Source: Ardenticatenia bacterium (GTDB lineage Bacteria > Chloroflexota > Anaerolineae > Aggregatilineales > Aggregatilineaceae). From it: a stretch of DNA of 15,387 nucleotides. Positions 1-6,559 of the stretch are shown here, piece after piece. The translations under genes were made by a program, and so were the position numbers. Where the stretch lies: NCBI GenBank assembly GCA_026984385.1, contig JALSSH010000179.1, forward strand, positions 1 to 15,387, read 5' to 3'. How positions within the stretch are numbered: the stretch's first letter is position 1; every line of letters starts with the position of its first letter. The notes beneath the pieces are model-generated. The model worked only from the letters and a program-made list of their open reading frames with translations. It was not told the origin of the DNA and ran no database searches.

Positions 1-288
1 GTGTTCGGGCAGTTGTCCAGTGCGTCCGGCACACCGTCCGCGTCTTTATCGGGGAAGCTATCGCAAGCGTCGCCGCCCATCTTGCCGTCCGCGTCGGCTT
101 GGTCCGGGTTGTAGACGCCCGGGCAATTGTCCACATCGTCGGGCACACCATCCCCATCCAGATCGGCGTCGTCGAGCCAGTCGCAAGCGTCGCCCAGCCC
201 GTCGCCGTCTGCGTCGGCTTGTTCGGGGTTGGCGGTGGCGGGGCAATTGTCCGAACTATTCGGCACGCCGTCACCGTCCAGGTCGGGG
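1..288 (-). repeat. Thrombospondin type 3 repeat region of the C11 peptidase
   Basis: Within the peptidase frame, the motif series D-x-D-G-D-G-V-P-N/D ... DNCP ... NP-(E/D)-QADADG ... GDACD occurs twice, and a third unit starts at the window edge with DADGVPDALDNCPN. The Asp and Cys spacing is that of calcium-binding thrombospondin type 3 repeats. The second unit is irregular: ADADGKMGGDACD replaces the expected ADADGDGLGDACD, so one calcium-ligand Asp is lost. The region probably acts as a calcium-stiffened stalk or cell-surface anchor. Confidence 0.88.
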
Positions 289-2339
289 GGCGCTGTGTTC
301 CAGGGCACAACCCCCTGCCCCCAAAGCATCGCCAACTGCTGATACGCCTGCACGATCTCGCCCTCGGCGTCCTCAGCCTGCAAAAAAACCGTGTAGAGAC
401 CGGAGCTTGGCTCTTCCCACTCCACCCACCAACGCACGCCCTCCCCGTAGAGCAAGCGGGCGTTGGCGGGCACGCTCATCAGCCCGCCCTCCGGCGTCAA
501 CACCAACCACTCGGGTTGGAACATATCGCCGACTGTCAGCGCCATTTCAAAGGGCGGCCACGTGACCTCCCCGATCTGGCGCAAGGCCCAAACGCCGCTC
601 ACATCGCCGGAGTCCATATCTACGGTGAGTTGTGCTTGGAGCGGGATCGCGTCTGGGGCCACCACCTGGCCCGCAATGACGCCCACGTCCGGATTGGTGT
701 CGTTCCAATACACCAAAACGGGGATGCGCACGTCGCCGTCGGTCAGCCAAGCGATGCGTCCGTCCCACACGCCCTCGCCTTCCACGCCGTTGAGCGTATC
801 GAGCGGGGTGTAGTTGACCACGATCTCATAGTCCGGCGTGACGCCGTAAGTGACCAGGAGCGAAGCGCGTGTGACACCCGCCGAGCCAATATCATAAGTG
901 ACCAACGCCTCGCGCTCCTTCACGTCCACCATCTGAACGCGGCTTTGTGCGCCTTCGGTGCGCACCTCATCGCGAGCGCGCGTGTAAAAGCGGCTCAGGA
1001 AGCCGTACCAACGTTGCAAGTCGGACGGCACGATCTGGGCATAGCGCGCGGCGGAGTTCAGCAAGCGGGCGCTGCGCGGGAAGTAGATAGAGACGCCCAG
1101 CTCTCCCTGGGCACGCACCACATCGCTCCCCTGGAAGTACACCACCATCCCCTGCCCCGCCTCAAAAACACGCTCAGCGGCCTGCCCCAGCGCGCTTTCG
1201 GCGGGCGCTTCTCGCGCCACCAGCGCAAAGAAGCGCAGCATATCCACCACGCTCCACTCGTCAATGTATTGCGGGTCGTCAAACGCGCCGAAAACGGGCG
1301 TTTGTTGCCGCGCGCGGATGATCGCGTAAAGGTCATCGGCAGAAGCCCCCTCAACCGAGGCGCTGAGGTCGTCCAACGCGGCCAACACCTCCGCGCTGCG
1401 TCCCAAGTCCACCACGCCCAGATTGAAGATCGAGTAATTGGTGACTACGTCCGTATAAAAAGCGACGAAGCTATCCACCGCCGCCTTGCCCACATCCGCA
1501 GCGGACATCGTCGGGTCGGCGGTGAGGGCGTCCAGCCAACCCAAGTAGTCCCAGCCGTTGCCCGGGGTCAACTCGGTGCTGCCCACGCCGTAACGCGCGT
1601 GCGGGGCCAACGCGCGATAAACCTCAAAGCCGCCCATCAAGCAGGCGTCAAAGCCGACCAAGTCCAGCCGCTCCACGCCTGCGCGCGCGCGGAACTCGCC
1701 CAGCCCCTCGCTCAGCTCTTGGAGCGTCATGGCGTCGTCGGCTTCCACGTCCACCGCCACACCCTGCCACGAGCCGCCGTGATCCCAGATCACCAGCGCG
1801 TAATGCTCGGCGGGGAACGCGCTCACGCCCCACGTGAGAAAATCGGCCAGGGTGTTGGGGTCGGCGGAGTTGTGCTCGCCCAACTCGGCGATCAGCTCCG
1901 AGTTGACACTGCCCAGATGGGTATCACGTGTGACAAAATAGCGGCGTGTGCCCGTCCAATCTCCGGCGGAGCTGTCATAATCGGCGGCGCGGTCCATCTG
2001 CACCACCACGTTGACCGTCTCGGTGCTGCCGACGAACTCCATTTCGTCCAGGTCAGCCATGCCGTAGGCTTCGAGGTCATTGTCGGCGGCCATATACACA
2101 AAAACCGTCCATTGGGCCACGCGCTCACGCGCCCGCACCGCATCAATCGGCGTACCGTGAACGGTGGCGGCGCGCGTTTGCAAATAAGCGACATAGCTCG
2201 GCGTGTAAACCGTTGCGGGCAGCCCTGCTACGGACATGGATTCCGGTTGAGCCGCGCGTGAAACACCGCCCGAAAGCAAAACCATCAGCGCAAAGCTCAG
2301 CGACACGATCCAGGTCCACCCTCTACGTCTATCGGTCAT
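1..2339 (-). CDS. Secreted clostripain-like (C11) cysteine peptidase with thrombospondin type 3 repeats, C-terminus beyond window
   Basis: The frame is open from ATG at 2339 to the left edge (779 codons, no stop), so the protein is partial at its C-terminus. Residues 1-29 form a signal peptide (basic MTDRRRGW, hydrophobic core, then SRA-AQ). Two blocks match the C11 family: WDHGG with the catalytic His at about 187, and FDACLMGG with the catalytic Cys at about 233. VYMAADNDLE near residue 80 is also typical of the family's N-terminus. Family members cleave peptide bonds, often after basic residues, and are commonly secreted. After a beta-rich middle region, residues from about 684 onward are Asp-rich thrombospondin type 3 repeats (DLDGDGVPN, DNCP, GDACD) that bind calcium. 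A GGAG lies about 9 nt before the start. The signal peptide and catalytic dyad make the family call firm; substrate is unknown. Confidence 0.93.
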   Translation of the reverse strand, partial: MTDRRRGWTWIVSLSFALMVLLSGGVSRAAQPESMSVAGLPATVYTPSYVAYLQTRAATVHGTPIDAVRARERVAQWTVFVYMAADNDLEAYGMADLDEMEFVGSTETVNVVVQMDRAADYDSSAGDWTGTRRYFVTRDTHLGSVNSELIAELGEHNSADPNTLADFLTWGVSAFPAEHYALVIWDHGGSWQGVAVDVEADDAMTLQELSEGLGEFRARAGVERLDLVGFDACLMGGFEVYRALAPHARYGVGSTELTPGNGWDYLGWLDALTADPTMSAADVGKAAVDSFVAFYTDVVTNYSIFNLGVVDLGRSAEVLAALDDLSASVEGASADDLYAIIRARQQTPVFGAFDDPQYIDEWSVVDMLRFFALVAREAPAESALGQAAERVFEAGQGMVVYFQGSDVVRAQGELGVSIYFPRSARLLNSAARYAQIVPSDLQRWYGFLSRFYTRARDEVRTEGAQSRVQMVDVKEREALVTYDIGSAGVTRASLLVTYGVTPDYEIVVNYTPLDTLNGVEGEGVWDGRIAWLTDGDVRIPVLVYWNDTNPDVGVIAGQVVAPDAIPLQAQLTVDMDSGDVSGVWALRQIGEVTWPPFEMALTVGDMFQPEWLVLTPEGGLMSVPANARLLYGEGVRWWVEWEEPSSGLYTVFLQAEDAEGEIVQAYQQLAMLWGQGVVPWNTAPPDLDGDGVPNSSDNCPATANPEQADADGDGLGDACDWLDDADLDGDGVPDDVDNCPGVYNPDQADADGKMGGDACDSFPDKDADGVPDALDNCPN

Positions 2340-2391
2340 CCTGCACTCTCCACGAGTTGGCTATACGTTTTCCCCCACCGCTTATGTCTCT

Positions 2392-2397
2392 ATCATA
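2392..2397 (-). promoter_or_regulatory. Possible -10 element for the C11 peptidase gene
   Basis: Read on the minus strand, TATGAT lies 53 nt upstream of the start at 2339, in the short gap downstream of the regulator's terminator. No convincing -35 sits at 16-18 nt, so this is only a tentative promoter. Confidence 0.3.
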
Positions 2398-2455
2398 CCC
2401 CCAAAAAGTGGCGCGACTTTCCGCTTTGGGGCGCTCTGGGCGCGTTGCAACGCCC

Positions 2456-2480
2456 AAAAACCCGCGTTTCAGCGCGGGTT
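2456..2480 (-). terminator. Intrinsic terminator after the LexA-like regulator
   Basis: A perfect 8-bp inverted repeat AACCCGCG / CGCGGGTT (2459-2466 and 2473-2480) encloses a 6-nt loop. On the minus strand it runs into TTTTT (last two T in the stem). It lies 37 nt past the regulator's stop codon and separates that gene from the C11 peptidase gene. On the plus strand a weaker CGGTTTT follows the stem, but no plus-strand gene ends here. Confidence 0.75.
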
Positions 2481-2516
2481 CGGTTTTCGCAATCCGCAAC
2501 GTGGCTCAGCAAAGCG

Positions 2517-2780
2517 CTAGGCGCAGGAATGACCTTGCGCGCCCTCACACTCCCAACGTCCGCCCACCACCTCGATCCCGCCCCCCTTCACCAAACGGAT
2601 GCGGCCCTCCCCCTCTAGACGATAGAGGTGATAGCGCACCGTTGAGGGGGCGATAAAACATGCTTCGGCGATGTATTTGCCGCTCGGGGAAAGGCCGTCA
2701 TGGGCGCGCTTGTAACGCACGATGCACTCAAAAATGCGGTCGCGGGTGCGCTCTGCGTCGGGGTTCATCACGACATTCAC
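2517..2780 (-). CDS. Small LexA-type winged-helix DNA-binding protein (no peptidase domain)
   Basis: I start this gene at GTG 2780 because GGAGGAGG lies 7 nt upstream. The frame extends up to ATG 2870, but that codon has no ribosome site and sits inside the palindrome next to the promoter. The 87-aa product matches the LexA N-terminal DNA-binding domain: RTRDRIFECIVRYK (helix 1), SPSGKYIAEACFI (helix 2), PSTVRYHLYRLEGEGRIRL (recognition helix and turn), then a wing GGGIEVVGGRW. LexA proper has about 200 residues and a Ser/Lys self-cleaving domain, which is absent, so this protein cannot self-cleave in the usual way. It has its own promoter, a terminator and a GAAC-N4-GTTC palindrome, which suggests autoregulation. 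It could also be a phage-derived or unrelated winged-helix regulator. Confidence 0.8.
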   Translation of the reverse strand: MNVVMNPDAERTRDRIFECIVRYKRAHDGLSPSGKYIAEACFIAPSTVRYHLYRLEGEGRIRLVKGGGIEVVGGRWECEGAQGHSCA

Positions 2781-2860
2781 AACCGAGCCTCCTCCACACA
2801 CATAGACGGACGACGATCGCGCGTCCGAACGCCCCACACGTCCGCGTTTGACGCACGGAT

Positions 2861-2876
2861 TAGAACTCATGTTCTA
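2861..2876. promoter_or_regulatory. SOS-box-like palindromic operator
   Basis: TAGAAC-TCAT-GTTCTA is an inverted repeat with perfect 6-bp arms and a 4-nt centre. Its core GAAC-N4-GTTC is the same as the Bacillus/Mycobacterium type LexA box. It begins about 4 nt past the predicted transcription start of the LexA-like gene, a position where a bound repressor would block initiation. The link to the encoded regulator is inferred from position and motif. Confidence 0.65.
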
Positions 2877-2886
2877 CACGCACATC

Positions 2887-2916
2887 AGTATAAGCGAAAG
2901 CTGCGCCTCACGTCAA
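2887..2916 (-). promoter_or_regulatory. Sigma-70-type promoter of the LexA-like gene
   Basis: On the minus strand, TTGACG (2916-2911) is followed after 18 nt by TATACT (2892-2887); both are 5/6 matches to consensus. Transcription would begin near 2880, giving a leader of about 100 nt before GTG 2780 with the SOS-like palindrome at its start. Confidence 0.7.
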
Positions 2917-2988
2917 CCGCACGCGCACAATCCGAACCTGTTTCGACCCACGTTCTAACACGCCGCAAACGCCCACTCGGGCCAACGC

Positions 2989-3456
2989 TCACCGCTCCAC
3001 CGCGAAGCCCTCGCCGGAAGGCACGCTCAAGTTCACCACCACTTCGCGCCCTCCCCAACCGTGCAACGAGTCGTGGGCACGCACGCGCACCTGTTGCACA
3101 TCGGCGGGAATATGCAGACCGGCTTGGCTGCGTGTGAAAGGTTGTTCGTCCACGTGCGGATGCGCCAGCGGGCGCGTAAAGGCGGCTTCCGGCTGCGGCT
3201 TGATCGGCGTGCCGTCCGGCAACAGCACGTCCCAGCCGTCGGCGTAATGCTCCCAACCGGTGTCCGGATGCGCCACTGTAACATAAAAAGTCCACGTTTC
3301 GGGCGCGGTTTCCACTGCGCGCACAAAAAGCACGTCCGCGTAGCTGAGCGGCTCGGCGGGCGGCGCTTGTTCCGATGGCGAAACGGCCCACGAAACACCC
3401 AAAACGGCTAGCAATGCCAAAACTATCCCTACGATTATCCAACGCATACAACCCAC
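2989..3456 (-). CDS. Membrane-anchored or secreted protein of unknown function
   Basis: This is a 155-aa product. The GTG start at 3456 is preferred because AAGGAG lies 6 nt upstream; the alternative ATG at 3447 is too far from it. Residues 5-25 are one hydrophobic segment (signal peptide or membrane anchor) without a lipobox Cys. The rest is a compact, probably beta-sandwich domain with striking blocks: TFYVTVAHPDTGWEHYADGW, LLPDG, HPHVDEQPFTRSQAGLHIP and VRVRAHDSLHGWGGREVVV. From memory, blocks like these occur in small uncharacterised secreted proteins of diverse bacteria, but I cannot name a family. The LexA-like gene downstream has its own promoter, so the two are probably separate units. 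Confidence 0.8.
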   Translation of the reverse strand: MGCMRWIIVGIVLALLAVLGVSWAVSPSEQAPPAEPLSYADVLFVRAVETAPETWTFYVTVAHPDTGWEHYADGWDVLLPDGTPIKPQPEAAFTRPLAHPHVDEQPFTRSQAGLHIPADVQQVRVRAHDSLHGWGGREVVVNLSVPSGEGFAVER

Positions 3457-3533
3457 TTTGTGCTCCTTTTCCCTTAGGCGGTGTCTTTCACCGCGTCTCG
3501 CCCAAAACGGGAATTCGCTCCGAGCGGTTGTTT

Positions 3534-3544
3534 TATACTATACT
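3534..3544 (+). promoter_or_regulatory. AT-rich patch with possible -10 elements between divergent genes
   Basis: TATACTATACT contains two overlapping TATACT hexamers, about 140 nt upstream of the cyclase start. It also gives TATAGT on the opposite strand, toward the gene starting at 3456. No good -35 is visible for either direction, so direction and use are uncertain. The rest of 3457-3682 shows no other clear signal. Confidence 0.35.
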
Positions 3545-3682
3545 TAAATCCTGTCGGGCCATTGACGCGGCGGTGGGGCACATCTCAAACCCGGGGGGAT
3601 TTTTTCGAGAGCTTTCCTGAAAAGGGACAAGTTTCTTGTTTGAATACGTCCTTCGGGCGACGTTGAGCAGTGAGGAAGAGCC

Positions 3683-5281
3683 GTGAGCGAAAAAGAGCCT
3701 GCGATCAAAGTGTTGGTGGTGGACGACGGGCGCGATAACCGCGAGTTTATCGTGGACTACATCCTCAAGCCGAACGGGTTTGTGCCGCTGTTGGCCCGTG
3801 ACGGCGCGGAGGGGATGGAGATGGTGCGCAAACACCACCCCGACCTGATTTTGTTGGACTTGCAGATGCCACGCATGAACGGGATGCAGATGTTGGACGC
3901 GCTGCAAGCCGAAGGTTGGGATATTCCCGTCATCCTGATGACCTTTCACGGCTCGGAAGAAGTCGCCATCGAAGTTTACCGCAAAGGCGTCCGCGACTAC
4001 GTCAAAAAGCCCTACACCGTCGAAGAAATGCTAGAAGCGATGGAGCGCGCTATGTCCGAAGTGCGCTTGCGCCAAGACAAAGAAGCGCTCACCCGTCGCC
4101 TGTTGCACGCCAACGCCATGCTCAACCGCCGCCTGCGCGACCTGAACATGCTCTACCAGATCGGCAAAAGCGTTACCGGCCTGATGAGCCTCAAGCAGCT
4201 TTTGCCGCGCATCGTGGACGCCGCCGTGCAAGTCAGCAACGCCGAGCAAGGCTCGCTGCTGCTTTGGGAGCGCGAACAACTGGTCTGCCGCGCCATGCGC
4301 ACCCACGTTGACTCAAACGCTCAGCCCTGCTATGAGTTCACCGACAACCCGATCGCGCTTCAGGTGATCCAAAAGGGGCAATCCATGCGGCTGGGGCCGG
4401 AAGAACTCGAGCGCTATCGCGCGCAAAACCCCGCGTTGCCGATGGCGGTGGCTTGTGTGCCGTTGCGCGTGCGAGAGCGGGTGTTCGGCGCGCTGTGCGT
4501 GGAAAACGTCTCGATGAGCGCCGCGCCCTTCTCCCCTCAAAACGTCTCCATGCTAGAAATGCTCAGCGACTACGCCGCCATTGCGATCAGCAACGCGCGC
4601 AACTACGCCGCGCTGCAAGAAGCCACCGCCCGCCAAACCGAAACCATGCGCGCCGCCTTTGAGCGCTATGTCGCCCCTTCGGTGGTGGAGCGCGTGCTGC
4701 AAAATCCGGAGATGTTGCAACTGGGCGGTGCACGGCGGGAGATCAGCGTGCTTTTTGCCGACTTGCGCGGCTACACCGCCTTCGCCGAACAAGCGCCGCC
4801 GGAAGAAGTGGTCGCCTTGCTCAACGAATATTTCAGCCTGACAATGGACGTGGTCTTTTCTCGTGAGGGCACGCTGGATAAATTTTTGGGCGACGGGGCG
4901 ATGGTCTTTTTTAACGCGCCGGAAGAACAGCCCGACCACGTCTACCGCGCGGTAGACGCCGCGCTCACTTTGCAACACATGTTGGCCGAACACAACGCCG
5001 CCCGCTCCAATTTGGGGCTGGCCTTCGGGATCGGCGTGCACATGGGCGAGGCGATCGTGGGCAACGTGGGCGCGCGCCAAGCCATGAACTACACCGCCAT
5101 CGGCGACACGGTCAACGTCGCCAAGCGCCTGCAAGAACACGCCCAGGCCGGCGAGGTGTTGATCTCGGCGGCAGTGGTGCAGCGGCTCGGCGAGCGGGTA
5201 GAGGTGGAGTCGGTCGGCGCCGTGCCGATCAAAGGACGCCAGCAACCGATCGAAGCCTACCGATTGCTGGCGCTGGGCTGA
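3683..5281 (+). CDS. Response regulator receiver-GAF-class III adenylate cyclase
   Basis: The 532-aa soluble protein has three parts. Residues 8-125 are a CheY-like receiver with acidic pair D14/D15, phospho-acceptor D59 (LLDLQMP), T87 and K109. Residues about 115-160 look helical and may be a signalling linker. Residues about 155-310 form a GAF domain. Residues about 335-530 are a class III nucleotide cyclase with all key residues visible: metal-binding D360 (FADLRGYT) and D404 (GDG), adenine-selecting K400 and D475 (IGDTVN), and transition-state N478 and R482. The Lys/Asp pair favours ATP, so the product should be cAMP. Phosphorylation of D59 and a GAF ligand probably tune its activity. No partner histidine kinase is nearby. 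The GTG start follows GAGG with about 9 nt spacing. Confidence 0.95.
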   Translation: MSEKEPAIKVLVVDDGRDNREFIVDYILKPNGFVPLLARDGAEGMEMVRKHHPDLILLDLQMPRMNGMQMLDALQAEGWDIPVILMTFHGSEEVAIEVYRKGVRDYVKKPYTVEEMLEAMERAMSEVRLRQDKEALTRRLLHANAMLNRRLRDLNMLYQIGKSVTGLMSLKQLLPRIVDAAVQVSNAEQGSLLLWEREQLVCRAMRTHVDSNAQPCYEFTDNPIALQVIQKGQSMRLGPEELERYRAQNPALPMAVACVPLRVRERVFGALCVENVSMSAAPFSPQNVSMLEMLSDYAAIAISNARNYAALQEATARQTETMRAAFERYVAPSVVERVLQNPEMLQLGGARREISVLFADLRGYTAFAEQAPPEEVVALLNEYFSLTMDVVFSREGTLDKFLGDGAMVFFNAPEEQPDHVYRAVDAALTLQHMLAEHNAARSNLGLAFGIGVHMGEAIVGNVGARQAMNYTAIGDTVNVAKRLQEHAQAGEVLISAAVVQRLGERVEVESVGAVPIKGRQQPIEAYRLLALG

Positions 5282-5308
5282 GCGCACTCGGCTTGTCTCA
5301 ACGCCATC

Positions 5309-6415
5309 TCAAAAAGCAGGCGGCGCAAAGCCGCGCAGATGCACCATTTGGGGCTGGAACGTGCCCGCGTCCAGCGCTGCGAGCAGCGATTGCGCCTCGT
5401 GGAAGTTCGGGTTGAAGCTCAGCGCATGGTTGAGTTCCGTCCGCGCCTGGTCTGTCTGGCCTTGTGCCGCATATACCGCGCCGCGCCAATAGTACAGCTC
5501 CTCAACATACGGCGTGGTGGCCTCGGTGTTGGCGACCAGCGTCAACACGTCTTGATAGCGCCCCATGTGGTAATACGCCTCAAAGGGCGCGAACTGATAC
5601 CACGTGGTGCGGTAAGGCATCCCGAGCTGGAAGGCCTGGGCAAAGGCCGAGGTGGCGCTGGTATAGTCTCCCAACTTGACATAGGACGTGCCCATGTTGA
5701 ACCACGCCCATTTGTCAAGCGCATCGGCGGCGGCTTGCGCGCGCGCTTGCTCCAAAGCGATCCGCGCCGCCTCGCTCGGCTCGAAGTACGGGCCGAGCAC
5801 GGCCCGCGCCTCATCCGCGCGCTCCTCGGGGAAAAGCAGGATATAGGCGTAGTTGAAGTGCTGCCACCAGCTCAACAGCTCGTCGTAGCTGTGCACCTGG
5901 TTCGGCCCGAGATAGCTATCGTAGACCCAAACTTGCCGCGTGGCGTCGTCGTAGGCGACAATGGTTTCGTAGTGCCCCATCCAGCCCAAATCTTCCACGT
6001 CAAAGCCGCTTTCGATGATGATGGGGAAACCCGCCGCCACCGCCCGCTTGAGTACGTCCATATCGCCGCCAAAACGCCAAACCGCGCGCACGTCGGGCAA
6101 GGCAGTTTGTATCTGGTTGACAAACTCGACCATCTCCCAGGGAGAAACGTTTTTATCCTCCACATTCGGCTTCAGCCAGGCACGCGCCACATCTTGATCC
6201 GCCGCCCAACCAAAGTACGAAAGCGCCATCGTCAGGTTCGCACCGCTGCAATTGTTCCAGGTCTGATAAACATGCCGCAACGTGGCGCTGGTCAGCCGTG
6301 CGGCAGCAGGCGGAAGCGATCCGCCGTCTTGTGCAGCGGCGATCGGCGCGCTGAACACTAGCAACAGCGCCAAGACCAAAGCAAACCACCGTGCGCGAAA
6401 TGATAGGGTGTCCAT
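5309..6415 (-). CDS. Secreted C39-like cysteine peptidase with C-terminal TPR repeats
   Basis: This is a 368-aa protein with a signal peptide (residues 1-28, core WFALVLALLLVFSAPIAA). Residues about 45-200 fit the papain-like C39 peptidase fold: QTWNNCSGANLTMAL with Cys 56 as nucleophile, GHYETIVAYDD with His 148, and VYDSYLG with Asp 166. The rest, about 225-350, is made of TPR-type helices (WAWFNMGTSYVKLGDYTSATSAFAQAF; ELYYWRGAVYAAQGQTDQARTELNHAL; a final NPNFHEAQ unit). TPRs bind peptides or proteins, so they may present substrate. Classical C39 domains cleave double-glycine leader peptides inside ABC exporters, but this free secreted form lacks a transporter and its substrate is unknown. 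GAGGAG lies 5 nt before the ATG. It converges with the cyclase gene across 27 nt with no clear terminator between them. Confidence 0.9.
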   Translation of the reverse strand: MDTLSFRARWFALVLALLLVFSAPIAAAQDGGSLPPAAARLTSATLRHVYQTWNNCSGANLTMALSYFGWAADQDVARAWLKPNVEDKNVSPWEMVEFVNQIQTALPDVRAVWRFGGDMDVLKRAVAAGFPIIIESGFDVEDLGWMGHYETIVAYDDATRQVWVYDSYLGPNQVHSYDELLSWWQHFNYAYILLFPEERADEARAVLGPYFEPSEAARIALEQARAQAAADALDKWAWFNMGTSYVKLGDYTSATSAFAQAFQLGMPYRTTWYQFAPFEAYYHMGRYQDVLTLVANTEATTPYVEELYYWRGAVYAAQGQTDQARTELNHALSFNPNFHEAQSLLAALDAGTFQPQMVHLRGFAPPAF

Positions 6416-6497
6416 GCGTGCTCCTCAATGTTCCGCTCAAGTTGGCGGGGGATCGGTCTCTGGGCTTGCAAAACCCACCTATGCCCCACCCCACCCT

Positions 6498-6529
6498 AAC
6501 GCAAATGCGCCCTCGCTCGCAAGGGCGCA
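6498..6529 (-). terminator. Probable intrinsic terminator after the kinase operon
   Basis: The inverted repeat TGCGCCCT / AGGGCGCA (6506-6513 and 6522-6529, 8 bp, 8-nt loop) is followed on the minus strand by TTTGCGTT. It lies about 30 nt past the stop of the gene ending at 6560. The T run is short, so some read-through into the C39-like gene, about 90 nt further on, is possible. The remaining part of 6416-6559 shows no clear promoter. Confidence 0.55.
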
Positions 6530-6559
6530 GTGTCCAAGCGTAGGGTAGACGCACGCCGA

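Noticed and set aside
99..2261. Long open plus-strand frame (720 codons)
   Set aside because: It is the mirror of the C11 peptidase gene. Its translation is low-complexity and without motifs, while the minus frame has a signal peptide, WDHGG, FDACLMGG and calcium repeats.
2781..2870. N-terminal extension of the LexA-like protein to ATG 2870
   Set aside because: The ATG is about 10 nt from the predicted transcription start, has no ribosome site and lies in the palindrome. The extra 30 residues show no homology-like pattern, while GTG 2780 follows GGAGGAGG.
2933..2945. Possible second SOS-like box CGAACCTGTTTCG
   Set aside because: The arms are imperfect and the centre is 3 nt instead of 4, so it does not fit the GAAC-N4-GTTC rule.
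4553..5287. Minus-strand open frame of 244 codons
   Set aside because: It lies opposite the cyclase domain, whose catalytic motifs are all intact; the reverse reading shows no recognisable domain.
5339..6361. Plus-strand open frame of 340 codons
   Set aside because: It is antisense to the C39-like peptidase, has no plausible start context and shows no family features.
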